64,000 nucleotides of DNA, taken from Caminicella sporogenes DSM 14501 (GTDB taxonomy: Bacteria > Bacillota > Clostridia > Peptostreptococcales > Caminicellaceae). The stretch lies in contig NZ_FRAJ01000007.1 in NCBI RefSeq assembly GCF_900142285.1, positions 82,991-146,990 on the forward strand. The letters are read 5' to 3'. Position numbers and translations under genes: made by a program. Shown in pieces: positions 1 through 8,553 of the stretch. Positions within the stretch are counted from its first letter, which is position 1. Each line of letters opens with the position of its first letter. Below the pieces are notes generated by a model. The model did not search any database, had not been told where the DNA came from, and saw only the letters and a program-made list of their open reading frames with translations.

Positions 1-234
1 CTTAGTGTAATGAGTATAAGAATAGACCACAGAACAAATTCAGTTTCTAAAGTGCAGGAAATATTGACTAAAAATGGAGATATGATTTTAGGCAGATTTG
101 GAATTCATGACCCAGAAGAAGTAAATACGGGATTAATAACTTTAAATTTGAGGGCTGATATGAAGAAAATAAATGATATGATGCAGGAACTTGATAGTTT
201 AGAAGGTGTAAAAGTAAATCATATGCAGGTATAG
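1..234 (+). CDS. TM1266-type iron-only hydrogenase system regulator, 5' end missing
   Basis: Small ACT-like protein of the family found next to iron-only hydrogenase genes (TM1266 type, about 80 residues). The visible pattern is an SVxKVxxILxxxGDxILGRxGI segment followed by a hydrophobic strand, then a C-terminal LEGVKV. The frame is open to base 1 (codons for L-S-V precede the ATG at 10), and family members carry several residues before the matching isoleucine-rich strand, so the true start most likely lies before the window and the ATG at 10 is internal. The neighbouring hydrogenase genes would be upstream and are not visible. A terminator follows immediately. Function as a regulator is a family label, not something shown here. 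Confidence 0.75.
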   Translation, partial: LSVMSIRIDHRTNSVSKVQEILTKNGDMILGRFGIHDPEEVNTGLITLNLRADMKKINDMMQELDSLEGVKVNHMQV

Positions 235-265
235 ACAGTTCAGATTTTCTGGACTGTTTTTATTT
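235..265 (+). terminator. Rho-independent terminator
   Basis: A 9-bp stem (ACAGTTCAG pairing with CTGGACTGT, one G-T pair) is followed by a T-rich tail, directly after the stop codon of the preceding gene. Confidence 0.8.
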
Positions 266-444
266 TATAATTAATTTTTATATAAAAGTAACAATATTAA
301 GTTATAAAAGATTTTATTTATAATTTGGCATAAAAAATTTTTATTACTGTCTTATTGATAGTTTAAGTATAGATTAGATTGTAAAAGTTAAATAGGTGTT
401 GTAATATAAATATGTGATATTAGAACTATTAAAAGGGTGATTTG

Positions 445-993
445 ATGACTAGTTGGAGAAGTCTTGGACATAGAGGAGATGCTACAGAAGATATAATAAA
501 TGCTACTAATAAATACTATGAGCTTCATGAAGTAGCTGTTGTAAATAAAATGCCTGTTCCTATTAAAGTGATTGAAATAGAAAGTTCTATAATAAAAAAA
601 GCTTTTTTTGAAGAAAAATCAACGGTAGATTATTATGGTATTGTTCAAGGAATACCTATAGTTTTTGATGCAAAGGAAACGGAGAAAAAGAGTTTGCCAC
701 TGCAAAATATACATTTACATCAAATTGAATATATGAAGAAAGTAAGAAAACAAAATGGTTTAGCTTTTTTAATAGTACATTTTAAATATTATGGAGAATT
801 TATTTTAATACCTATAGAAGTTATAGATTATTATTATGAAAAAAGTTTTAATGGCGGAAGAAAATCTATTCCATATTTAGAACTCGATAAGAATTTTATT
901 ATTGAGTTTAAAAATGGAATACTTCATTATTTAGATACTTTAAATATATATTTGGAATATATTGACAAAAATAAATTTGCTAAGTATTTGTAG
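445..993 (+). CDS. recU: Holliday junction resolvase RecU
   Basis: Homologous-recombination endonuclease that cuts Holliday junctions, specific to Firmicutes. At about 182 residues it is close to the usual 170-200. The N-terminal LGHRGDATEDIIN segment matches the NRGxxxE region of the family. The catalytic core is visible as TVDYYGI followed by FDAKETEKK, the D...(E/D)xK pattern of this nuclease fold, and LHQIEYM matches the conserved HQIEHM helix. ATG at 445 is preferred over the TTG at 442 because the GGGTGA ribosome site (435-440) is better spaced. In many Firmicutes recU sits next to a penicillin-binding protein gene; that partner is absent here and the gene stands alone. Confidence 0.92.
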   Translation: MTSWRSLGHRGDATEDIINATNKYYELHEVAVVNKMPVPIKVIEIESSIIKKAFFEEKSTVDYYGIVQGIPIVFDAKETEKKSLPLQNIHLHQIEYMKKVRKQNGLAFLIVHFKYYGEFILIPIEVIDYYYEKSFNGGRKSIPYLELDKNFIIEFKNGILHYLDTLNIYLEYIDKNKFAKYL

Positions 994-1062
994 TAAAATG
1001 TATTAAAAATAAATTTGAGGAGATGAAAGTACTAAATTTATTTGATAGAAAGGGAATTAAGT

Positions 1063-1479
1063 ATGTACCATTTTTCAATGATACTAGTAATTATAGCTTC
1101 TGTTTTCTATCATATATGTCAAAAATCTATCAATGAAAATGCGAATCCAATTGTATCAATGATTGCAACTTATGGAGTTGCATTAATTTTATCTTTATTT
1201 TCAATTTTCTTTTTTCCAAGTAAAAATATTATAAATTCATTTAAAGAATTAAATTGGGCAAGTTATATATTGGGGATTTCTATTTTTGCATTAGAAATAG
1301 GATATTTATTAGTATATAGAAGTGGATGGAATATTAATGTTGCAGCTTTTTTTACAAATGTTATTACTACTATAGTTTTAATATTTATAGGAATATTGTT
1401 TTTTAAAGAGAAGTTAACTGTTACAAATGTTATAGGAATAGTACTTAGTATTTTGGGATTTATTTTAATGAAGAAATAA
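1063..1479 (+). CDS. Half-size EamA/DMT-family membrane protein
   Basis: About 138 residues with four predicted membrane segments (near residues 3-20, 30-52, 66-86 and 90-135 with a short break). It ends in the typical EamA repeat tail: FKEKLT, then IGIVLSILGFILM. This is the size of a single EamA repeat, so it would act as a dimer or together with a second small protein. Drug/metabolite transporter superfamily membership is family knowledge; the substrate is unknown. ATG 1063 is chosen because AGGG at 1051-1054 is well placed; an upstream in-frame TTG at 1042 lacks a good ribosome site. It may be cotranscribed with recU, 69 bases upstream. Confidence 0.75.
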   Translation: MYHFSMILVIIASVFYHICQKSINENANPIVSMIATYGVALILSLFSIFFFPSKNIINSFKELNWASYILGISIFALEIGYLLVYRSGWNINVAAFFTNVITTIVLIFIGILFFKEKLTVTNVIGIVLSILGFILMKK

Positions 1480-1480
1480 A

Positions 1481-1540
1481 AGGAGTCTGACTTTAACTAT
1501 TTACTTATTTAATAGTTAAAATCAAACTCCTAATTTTTTT
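1481..1540. terminator. Bidirectional terminator between convergent genes
   Basis: A long imperfect inverted repeat: AGGAGTCTGACTTTAACTAT pairs with a matching sequence at 1511-1531. It is followed by a T run on the plus strand and overlaps the end of the convergent apbE gene. Confidence 0.8.
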
Positions 1541-2600
1541 AATTCATTAAATTAAATTCATTATTACTTAATTTGAAGTTATTTTTTAATCCTGAAGTTA
1601 TATAAATTTTAGAGTTTTTTGTAACAAATATAGCTTCTGTGTTTTTTATATGTTCAATAAAATCTAATCCTTTTTCAAGCCCCAAAGCAAAGGCAGAAGT
1701 AGATAGTGAGTCAGCGTCTATTGATTTATCTGCTATTATTGATACACTTGCAAGATTGTTTTCAACAGGGTATCCAGTTTTTGGGTCTAAAATATGATGG
1801 TATCTCTTGCCATTTTTTTCTAAAAATCTTTCATAAATTCCAGAAGTAACAACAGCTTTGTTTTTAACACTTACTATACCTATATAATTGCCTCTTGAAG
1901 AAAAAGGATTTTGAATAGCTATATTCCATTTACTTCCATCAGGTTTATTTCCATATGCAAATATGTTTCCGCCGAGGTCTATTATTGCACTTTTAATGTT
2001 ATGTTTTTTTAAAATTTCTACTATGGTATCAGCTGCATAACCTTTAGCAATTCCACCGAGGTCTAAAATCATTCCTTCTTTTTTTAGCATAATGCTTTTT
2101 TTTGATTCATCGAGAATTATATCGTTGTAATTTACTAAATCTAATTTAGAATTTATTTCTGATTGAGATGGTACACGAGCATTTTCTGTACCGATATTCC
2201 AAAGTTTAACTATAGGACCTATGGATATATCAAATCTACCTTTAGAAAGCTGGGAATAAGATTTTCCTTTTTTTATGACATAAAAGGTATCATTGGATAC
2301 TTTAACGAAATTTTTACCGGCAAAAGAGTTTATTTTTATTACTTCGCTATTTTCAGCATTTATAGTCATTTTCTTTTCAATTTCTTTAATTTTGTCAAAT
2401 GCTAAATCGAGTATGTTTTCAGTATTTTTATTGTCATAAAGTTTAATAGTAACAACAGTTCCTAAAAAGAAACCAGTTCTTGAAGTTAGCTGTATATTTG
2501 AATTGATTTTATTTATTGTGCAAGATGAAAATATTATTAAGGTTAGGAATATAGATAATAAAATCATAAAATTTTTTTTATATTTATTATAATTTTTCAT
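1539..2600 (-). CDS. apbE: FAD:protein FMN transferase (ApbE-type lipoprotein)
   Basis: Flavin transferase that attaches FMN covalently to threonine in redox proteins such as Rnf/Nqr subunits, outside the membrane. The N-terminus is a lipoprotein signal: basic start, hydrophobic stretch, then LIIFSSC as lipobox. Family motifs include TGFFLGTVV near the start, DLGGIAKGYAADTI mid-protein and the metal-site region DPKTGYP...DADSLST near the C-terminus. About 353 residues, normal length. The ATG ending at 2600 is chosen because it follows GGAGG at 7 bases; the longer frame to 2639 would put residues before the signal peptide. The divergent NusG-II protein is a frequent neighbour of ApbE-linked redox genes. 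No flavoprotein target is in the window. Confidence 0.92.
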   Translation of the reverse strand: MKNYNKYKKNFMILLSIFLTLIIFSSCTINKINSNIQLTSRTGFFLGTVVTIKLYDNKNTENILDLAFDKIKEIEKKMTINAENSEVIKINSFAGKNFVKVSNDTFYVIKKGKSYSQLSKGRFDISIGPIVKLWNIGTENARVPSQSEINSKLDLVNYNDIILDESKKSIMLKKEGMILDLGGIAKGYAADTIVEILKKHNIKSAIIDLGGNIFAYGNKPDGSKWNIAIQNPFSSRGNYIGIVSVKNKAVVTSGIYERFLEKNGKRYHHILDPKTGYPVENNLASVSIIADKSIDADSLSTSAFALGLEKGLDFIEHIKNTEAIFVTKNSKIYITSGLKNNFKLSNNEFNLMN

Positions 2601-2753
2601 ATAAAATCCTCCGTAAAAAATAAATGGTATTAAAATCATTTAAATTATACCATAAGTAAAAATAAATAAGTAGTTTATTGAAGCAAAAACTGAGCTTGTG
2701 ATAAAATTTATATGAGTAGGTAATAAAAATTAATAGAAGAGAGGAAATAAGTT

Positions 2754-3137
2754 ATGAAGCGTTTAGATGTATTTATAATAGCTTTAGTTATTATAGTTTC
2801 TCTGACTTCTTTGCAGATATTCAAAACAAGATTTAATAAAAATTTTTATGAAAAGTATGTAGAGATAAAAGTAGATGGAAAGATTTTCAAGACTATGCCA
2901 TTAAATAATGATAATCAAAAAGTGTTTACAATAAAAACTGATTTAGGTACGAATGTAGTAAAAATTGAAAAGGGAAAAGTATCTATTATAGAAGCAGATT
3001 GTAGAGATAAAATATGTGTTAAGGATGGACCAATTGAAAAACCGGGTGAAATGCTTGTATGTCTTCCGCACAAATTGGTTATTGAAATAAAAGGCAAAAA
3101 AGCCTTAAAAGCGGAAGTAGATGAAATTTCATATTAA
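2754..3137 (+). CDS. NusG domain II-containing membrane-anchored protein
   Basis: 127 residues: an N-terminal membrane segment (about residues 5-23, preceded by KR) and an exported NusG_II-type beta domain. The family signature is visible as EADCRDKICVKDGPIEKPGEM followed by CLPHKLVIEI, with two conserved cysteines six residues apart (CRDKIC) and a third before PHK. Such proteins often neighbour ApbE or Rnf-linked genes, as here with the divergent apbE gene. Exact function is unknown; cysteine spacing would allow a disulfide or metal site, which is inference. GAGG at 2741 supports the ATG start. Confidence 0.85.
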   Translation: MKRLDVFIIALVIIVSLTSLQIFKTRFNKNFYEKYVEIKVDGKIFKTMPLNNDNQKVFTIKTDLGTNVVKIEKGKVSIIEADCRDKICVKDGPIEKPGEMLVCLPHKLVIEIKGKKALKAEVDEISY

Positions 3138-3156
3138 ATAAATATAAATAATAAAA

Positions 3157-3202
3157 GCATAGGATTTGAACTGTGAATTCAGCCTATGCATTTTTGTTTT
3201 TT
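3157..3202 (+). terminator. Rho-independent terminator
   Basis: GCATAGG and CCTATGC form a 7-bp stem around a 19-base loop, followed by TTTTTGTTTTTT. Confidence 0.75.
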
Positions 3203-3262
3203 AAAATATTATGTTTTAAATAGCAACTTATAGCCTATACAGTATTAAAAATGTATTTAATT

Positions 3263-4102
3263 TTAAAGAATGTTTTGCAGATAATTTATATCGTTAAATA
3301 AGTCATCTAAATAACTTTTTCCACAAAACTTTGTAAGCAATTCTAAATTTATTATACCTTCAAATTTGTTTTGTTTTAAATGATTAATGCTTTTAGAAAA
3401 ATCAATTGTACTTTTTTGTATTGATATATGAGATATTGATTTAGCTATATTTACTCCATGAATATGACAATAAAAAATATGTTTATAAAATTCATCATCA
3501 AAGGGAACTTTTCCCGGGTAATAATTTGTAGAATCATGACTTATATCCCAACATATACCAAGTAAATTGCTTTTAAATTTTTTCATTATTTCAATTACCT
3601 CTTTTCTAGTATCTCCAATAGTTCTTTCTGTATTTTTACTTAAAGTTTCTAAGGCAAGTTTTATTGATATGTTTTTCTTTTCAATAAAATTGAGTATCCA
3701 ATCTAAAAAGATTAAAGTATTATACATTCCTTCATTAAATTTTTCAGGATTAATATATTTAGCTCCATGTATAACTATTATAGGAATATTACAAGTTTTA
3801 TTTTGAATTTTTTCTACAATATAAAGAAATTCTTCGTATTTTTTTATTAAATCTTTTTTATATTCCTTAAAATTCATTATTTCATATAGATAATCATGTG
3901 CAAAATAAGGAATATGAAAATTTACATCTATATTTAACTTTTTACAGTAAGAGGAGATTTCGACATAAGTATCAATGGGTAAAACATTTTTATCAGGACT
4001 TAATTCAATACTCGATATATTTGTTTTTTTAGCTTTAAAAATTAAATCTTGAAATTTAATTTTATCAAGTATTTTTTCGTCAAAAGTGAAACCTAGTTTC
4101 AT
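3263..4102 (-). CDS. Sugar phosphate isomerase/epimerase-like TIM-barrel protein
   Basis: 279 residues resembling the AP-endonuclease-2/xylose-isomerase-like TIM barrel. Visible family elements are IELSPD near residue 36, FHIPYFAHDY, IVIHGA, KLALET, GICWDISHD and CHIHGV near residue 214, which supply the His, Glu and Asp residues expected to bind a divalent metal. Substrate cannot be told: the family includes sugar isomerases, epimerases and endonuclease IV. It is monocistronic, flanked by convergent and divergent genes. GGAGG 7 bases before the ATG supports the start. Confidence 0.75.
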   Translation of the reverse strand: MKLGFTFDEKILDKIKFQDLIFKAKKTNISSIELSPDKNVLPIDTYVEISSYCKKLNIDVNFHIPYFAHDYLYEIMNFKEYKKDLIKKYEEFLYIVEKIQNKTCNIPIIVIHGAKYINPEKFNEGMYNTLIFLDWILNFIEKKNISIKLALETLSKNTERTIGDTRKEVIEIMKKFKSNLLGICWDISHDSTNYYPGKVPFDDEFYKHIFYCHIHGVNIAKSISHISIQKSTIDFSKSINHLKQNKFEGIINLELLTKFCGKSYLDDLFNDINYLQNIL

Positions 4103-4438
4103 AGAATGCCTCCTTTATTTAGTTGAGATGAGTTATGTATATTATAAAATAATGAGTTTTTTATACCAAGAACCAACAATAAAAAGTACGAAAAAATTTT
4201 TATATGTTAAGAAGCTAAAATTTATTGTTATTAGTGTTTAATAATGGATATAAAAACTATTGATAAAATATAGATTTTTAAAATTTCAATTTAAATATAA
4301 AACAAATTTCTAGCAAATATAAAGCTAAAAATGTTAAAATAAAGCTGTAAGTGTTATATAGAAATTGTTTAAGAGTTATAAAAAATTATTTGAAATGATT
4401 AAAATCTTAAACATGTAGCTTACAAAGGGGAGATTTAA
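4103..4438. other. Divergent intergenic region ahead of the folate operon
   Basis: 336 bases of very AT-rich sequence between the divergent isomerase-like gene and pabA. It should carry the promoters of both, but I find no clear -35/-10 pair, no tetrahydrofolate riboswitch core and no small gene with a ribosome site. The AAGGGGAG at 4425-4432 is the pabA ribosome site. Confidence 0.5.
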
Positions 4439-5026
4439 TTGATTTTAATGATAGACAATTATGATTCATTTACTTATAATCTAGTACAGTATTTAGAATG
4501 TCTTAAAGAAGAAGTATTGGTATATAGAAATGATGAAATAACCTTAAAAGAGATAGAAAAAATTGCTCCAGATATGATAGTTTTATCTCCCGGTCCATGT
4601 ACTCCAAATGAGGCAGGAATTTGTATAGATTTAGTTAAAAAGTTTAAAGGACAAATACCTATTTTAGGTATTTGTTTGGGACATCAGACTATTGGACAAG
4701 TTTTTGGAGCAAAAATTTTAAAAGCAGTTAGACCGGTACATGGGAAAGTTTATCCAATTATACATAATAATAAAGGAGTTTTTAGAGGACTTAAAAATCC
4801 GTTAAATGTAACTAGATACCATTCATTAATTGTAGATAAGGTTTCGCTGCCTGATTGTTTTGAAATAACAGCAGAGACATCTGAAGGAGAGATAATGGGA
4901 ATAAGGCATAAAGAATATTTAATTGAGGGAGTTCAATTTCATCCAGAAGCTATATTGACTGAAATGGGTATGGAACTTTTGGAAAATTTTTTAAAGTCAG
5001 CAAAAGATTTTAAGGTAAGCAGGTGA
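4439..5026 (+). CDS. pabA: Aminodeoxychorismate synthase, glutamine amidotransferase subunit (PabA)
   Basis: Releases ammonia from glutamine for PabB in p-aminobenzoate synthesis. Class I glutaminase signature: IDNYDSFTYN at the N-terminus, LSPGPCTP, nucleophile Cys79 in GICLGHQ, and His168/Glu170 in QFHPEA complete the triad. The 195-residue length is normal. Sequence alone does not separate PabA from TrpG; the adjoining PabB, PabC and folate genes decide. TTG at 4439 is chosen because AAGGGGAG sits 6 bases upstream, while the ATG at 4448 is too far. First gene of the operon, 7 bases before pabB. Confidence 0.93.
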   Translation: MILMIDNYDSFTYNLVQYLECLKEEVLVYRNDEITLKEIEKIAPDMIVLSPGPCTPNEAGICIDLVKKFKGQIPILGICLGHQTIGQVFGAKILKAVRPVHGKVYPIIHNNKGVFRGLKNPLNVTRYHSLIVDKVSLPDCFEITAETSEGEIMGIRHKEYLIEGVQFHPEAILTEMGMELLENFLKSAKDFKVSR

Positions 5027-5033
5027 GCGGTAT

Positions 5034-6404
5034 ATGAAGAAAGTTTTAATAAAAGAAATAAAGACAGAGCTTAATAGTTTTGATATATATTCTATCTTTA
5101 AAGATAAAAGTTATAGTTTTTTTCTTGATAGTGGTATGGATTATGAAAAGCTTGGACAGTATTCTTTTATTGGTTTTGACCCGTTTTTAGTTTTTAAAAG
5201 TAAAAGTGATGATATACAAATTATCAAAAAAGATAAGACAATTAATATAAAAGGTAATCCACTTGATAAACTTAAAGAGTTATTGGCTGAATATAAAATA
5301 GATTATAATACGGATTTACCTTTTGTAGGTGGTGCTGTAGGCTATTTTAGTTATGATTTATGTCATCATATAGAAAAATTTCCTAGGACAGCAGTAGATG
5401 ATATTAAAATTCCAGATTGTTTTTTAGGTTTTTATGATGGGGTAGTAATCATTGACCATAAAAATAATAGAGTATACATTGCTTCTTTAGGAATTAAAGA
5501 TGATGCAAATAAAGTTGTAGATGAAATATTTCAGAAAATTGAGAATGGAAAAGTAGTAGATTTTGAATTAAAATCTAGTAAAGAGAAAAAATTTATATCA
5601 AACTTTACAAGAGATGATTACATAAAAGCTGTAAATAAAATTAAAGATTATATAAGGGCTGGAGATATTTATCAAGCTAATTTTACTCAAAGATTTGAAT
5701 GTGAGTTAGATATGACTCCTTATGAACTCTATGCAAAACTTAGAAATATCAATCCTGCTCCATTTGCAAGTTTTATTGATTTTGGAGAGGGATATATAGT
5801 GAGCAGTTCTCCTGAAAGATTTATAAAAATAAAGGATAGGATAATTGAAACAAGACCTATAAAAGGAACTAGACCGAGAGGAAAAACAACTGAGGAAGAT
5901 AAAAGAAATAGAGAAGAACTTTTGTCAAGTGAGAAAGATAAAGCTGAACTGCTAATGATAGTAGACCTTGAAAGAAATGATTTGGGAAAAATATCGAAAA
6001 CTGGAACTGTAAAGGTAACAGAACTTTTTCACTTAGAAGAATATGCTACAGTATATCATTTGGTTTCTACAATTATTGGAGAAATGAAGGAAGATAGTGA
6101 TATTATAGATGTTTTAAAAGCTACTTTTCCCGGAGGTTCTATAACTGGAGCTCCTAAAATTCGTGCTATGGAAATAATAGATGAATTAGAACCAACTCAG
6201 AGGAATGTATATACAGGGTCAATAGGTTATATAGGTTTTAATGGAGATGCAGATTTGAATATAGTTATAAGAACTATAGTGTGTAAAGATAATAAAGCTT
6301 ATTTTCAAGTAGGTGGAGGAATAGTATGGGATTCTGACCCAGAACTTGAATATGAAGAAAGTCTTCATAAAGCAAAAGCTTTAATGAGAGCATTAAATAG
6401 TTAA
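5034..6404 (+). CDS. pabB: Aminodeoxychorismate synthase component I (PabB)
   Basis: Converts chorismate and ammonia to 4-amino-4-deoxychorismate. The C-terminal chorismate-binding domain is complete, with SSSPERF, IETRPIKGTRPRG, LLMIVDLERND and FPGGSITGAPK. The lysine in PIKGT is the PabB-type residue; anthranilate synthase TrpE normally has alanine there, so the sequence itself supports pABA rather than tryptophan synthesis. Length 456 is normal. It lies between pabA and pabC with gaps of 7 and 12 bases, so the subunits are probably coupled in translation. Confidence 0.95.
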   Translation: MKKVLIKEIKTELNSFDIYSIFKDKSYSFFLDSGMDYEKLGQYSFIGFDPFLVFKSKSDDIQIIKKDKTINIKGNPLDKLKELLAEYKIDYNTDLPFVGGAVGYFSYDLCHHIEKFPRTAVDDIKIPDCFLGFYDGVVIIDHKNNRVYIASLGIKDDANKVVDEIFQKIENGKVVDFELKSSKEKKFISNFTRDDYIKAVNKIKDYIRAGDIYQANFTQRFECELDMTPYELYAKLRNINPAPFASFIDFGEGYIVSSSPERFIKIKDRIIETRPIKGTRPRGKTTEEDKRNREELLSSEKDKAELLMIVDLERNDLGKISKTGTVKVTELFHLEEYATVYHLVSTIIGEMKEDSDIIDVLKATFPGGSITGAPKIRAMEIIDELEPTQRNVYTGSIGYIGFNGDADLNIVIRTIVCKDNKAYFQVGGGIVWDSDPELEYEESLHKAKALMRALNS

Positions 6405-6416
6405 GGGAGTAAGTTT

Positions 6417-7226
6417 ATGTATGTATTTTTTGATGGAAAAATTATTAATGATGAAAAAATTAATATTTCTTCAATGAGTGAGTCTATTTTATATGGATAT
6501 GGTTTATTTGAAACGATAAAAGTGTGCAGAGGAAAAATGTATTTTTTTGATGAACATATAAATAGAATGAAGGCTGGATGTAAATTAATAGATTTAGATT
6601 TTATGCTGGATATTAAAAATATAAAAATGAGTTGTGAGGAAATTATAAAAGCTAACGAATTAAAGTTTGGAGCTATAAGAATATCGTATTTAAAGAATAA
6701 TGAGAGCTATTATATTTTGATTACAGTAAGAAATAATATTTATACCGAGGATATCTATGATAAAGGATTTAAGCTATGTTTTTCAAATATTAAAAGAAAT
6801 CCATATTCTCCGATAGTCAAAGTTAAGTCGAATAATTATATTGAAAATATATTAGCTAGAAAAAAGGCACATGATAGGGGATATAATGAAGCATTATTTT
6901 TAAATGTTTATGATAAAATTTGCGAAGGAACAGTTTCAAATATTTTTTTTATTAAGGATAAAGAGATATATACTCCTTCTTTAAAATGTGGTATTTTAGA
7001 GGGGATAGTAAGAGATAAAGTTATAGAAATAGTTCAAAATTTAAATATTAAAATTAATTTTGGTGAGTACGAAAAAGATATGTTATATGAGGCAGATGAA
7101 ATCTTTTTAACTAATTCACTTATGGATATTATGCCTGTGTCAGAAATAGAAGGTAGAAAGATTAATTTGAAGAATAATAAAATTACGAGATTATTAATGA
7201 AAGAATTGCAAAATTTATATAGGTGA
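6417..7226 (+). CDS. pabC: Aminodeoxychorismate lyase (PabC)
   Basis: Pyridoxal-phosphate enzyme (class IV aminotransferase fold) that releases pyruvate from aminodeoxychorismate to give p-aminobenzoate. Seen: GYGLFETIKV near the N-terminus, the likely PLP lysine in VKSNNYIENILA, then EALFLN and EGTVSNIFF, which bind the cofactor phosphate. D-amino-acid and branched-chain aminotransferases share the fold; position between pabB and folE makes PabC the best assignment. The 269-residue length is normal. Its stop overlaps a possible GTG start of the next gene. Confidence 0.92.
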   Translation: MYVFFDGKIINDEKINISSMSESILYGYGLFETIKVCRGKMYFFDEHINRMKAGCKLIDLDFMLDIKNIKMSCEEIIKANELKFGAIRISYLKNNESYYILITVRNNIYTEDIYDKGFKLCFSNIKRNPYSPIVKVKSNNYIENILARKKAHDRGYNEALFLNVYDKICEGTVSNIFFIKDKEIYTPSLKCGILEGIVRDKVIEIVQNLNIKINFGEYEKDMLYEADEIFLTNSLMDIMPVSEIEGRKINLKNNKITRLLMKELQNLYR

Positions 7227-7231
7227 AAATG

Positions 7232-7948
7232 ATGGAAGTAATTGATGTATTTAATAAAAAAGTTAAAGAAATAATTTTAAAAGAAAATGTTTATTGTGTA
7301 CTGCTGATAGGTGCAGGAGCAAAAACGGAATTTGAAAATTTTTATTTGCTAAATGATATAGATTTATTTATTATAACAAAAGATAGAAATTGTTTTGAAA
7401 GAGAAGTTGTAGATATAGATGGAGTAAGTTTTGATATATCATATATGTCGCTGGATTTATTAAAAAAAAGTATATTAGAAAAGAATAGTTTAATAATAAC
7501 TGCACTTAGCAATTATAAATGTATATACAATATTGGTACAAAAATCGATAAACTTTTAGATGAGATTAAAAGGATATATATATTAGGTCCTGAACCTATA
7601 AGGAGAGAAGAATTAGACTATATCAGATTTAAGCTTTTTAAAGATTATGAAGATATATTAACTAGGTTAGATGATGAAATAACTGCTTGTTTTTTAGTGA
7701 ATAACTTATTTAAAAGTATTTTAATATCGTATTTTAAGTTGAATAGGATATGGATACCTAAAGATAAAAAAATTTTAAGAGAGATAGAAAAGTTAGATTT
7801 AGATTTATTTTCTGTCTGTAAAGAATTTTTACAAGAAAATAGTATAAATAAAAAAATAACTATATTACTGGAAATATTAGATTATGTATTAAAACCTTTT
7901 GGAGGATATTTAAAATATTGGAATAGAGGGAAATTTCTATTAAAATAA
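7232..7948 (+). CDS. Nucleotidyltransferase-fold protein in the folate operon, function unknown
   Basis: About 238 residues. The N-terminal third resembles the polymerase-beta-type nucleotidyltransferase core: LLIGAGAKTEF, then LNDIDLFIIT as the metal-binding DxD, and FDISYM as a possible third carboxylate strand. The glycine loop is atypical: the usual G-S pair reads G-A-G-A. The C-terminal part is helical and not recognised. I cannot name a substrate. It sits between pabC and folE in the same orientation with minimal gaps, so it is transcribed with the folate genes, but it belongs to no known folate step. Start alternatives are GTG 7223, ATG 7229 and ATG 7232; the last is best spaced from AGGTGA. 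Confidence 0.6.
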   Translation: MEVIDVFNKKVKEIILKENVYCVLLIGAGAKTEFENFYLLNDIDLFIITKDRNCFEREVVDIDGVSFDISYMSLDLLKKSILEKNSLIITALSNYKCIYNIGTKIDKLLDEIKRIYILGPEPIRREELDYIRFKLFKDYEDILTRLDDEITACFLVNNLFKSILISYFKLNRIWIPKDKKILREIEKLDLDLFSVCKEFLQENSINKKITILLEILDYVLKPFGGYLKYWNRGKFLLK

Positions 7949-7973
7949 AGTATTTTAGAAAGGTGGATATTAA

Positions 7974-8540
7974 GTGGATAAAGAGAGAATAGAAAGAGCT
8001 GTAAGAGAGATACTTGAAGCAATAGGCGAAAATCCTGAAAGAGAAGGATTAAAAGATACACCTAAGAGAATAGCTAGAATGTATGAAGAAATTTTTTCAG
8101 GATTAAATGAGGATCCGGGAAAACACCTTGAAATATATTTTCAAGAAGAAAAACATGAAGAATTAGTATTGGTTAAGGACATACCATTTTATTCTATGTG
8201 TGAACACCATTTAGTGCCGTTTTTTGGGAAAGCTCACGTAGGATATTTGCCTAAAAATGGGAAATTAACAGGTTTAAGTAAATTGGCAAGGGTAGTAGAA
8301 ACAGTTGCAAGAAGACCGCAATTGCAGGAGAGATTAACAGCTACTATAGCAGATATTTTAGTGGACAAGCTAGAACCTTATGGTGTAATTGTAGTTGTTG
8401 AAGCTGAACATATGTGTATGACTATGAGAGGAGTTAAAAAACCGGGTTCTAAAACTGTTACATCAGCAGTTAGAGGACTTTTCAATAAAGATGCAAAAGC
8501 TAGGGCAGAAGCTATGGCATTAATTAATTTTGGAAGATAG
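7974..8540 (+). CDS. folE: GTP cyclohydrolase I (FolE)
   Basis: Opens the imidazole ring of GTP to make 7,8-dihydroneopterin triphosphate, the first pterin step. The zinc ligands are visible in [18 protein letters not shown] (Cys and His) and in [10 protein letters not shown] (second Cys). The N-terminal [19 protein letters not shown] and [10 protein letters not shown] are typical, and 188 residues is normal length for the type IA enzyme. The GTG start follows AAAGGTGG at 7960-7967. The C-terminal coding bases hold the ribosome site region of folP. Confidence 0.96.
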   Translation: MDKERIERAVREILEAIGENPEREGLKDTPKRIARMYEEIFSGLNEDPGKHLEIYFQEEKHEELVLVKDIPFYSMCEHHLVPFFGKAHVGYLPKNGKLTGLSKLARVVETVARRPQLQERLTATIADILVDKLEPYGVIVVVEAEHMCMTMRGVKKPGSKTVTSAVRGLFNKDAKARAEAMALINFGR

Positions 8541-8553
8541 GGGAGGTAATTTT

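Noticed and set aside
4103..4438. Tetrahydrofolate riboswitch upstream of the folate operon
   Set aside because: Region is almost purely A/T and lacks the pseudoknot core.
5034..6404. Anthranilate synthase TrpE as the identity of this chorismate enzyme
   Set aside because: The PIKGT motif has the PabB lysine, and neighbours are pabA, pabC and folate genes with no trp genes.
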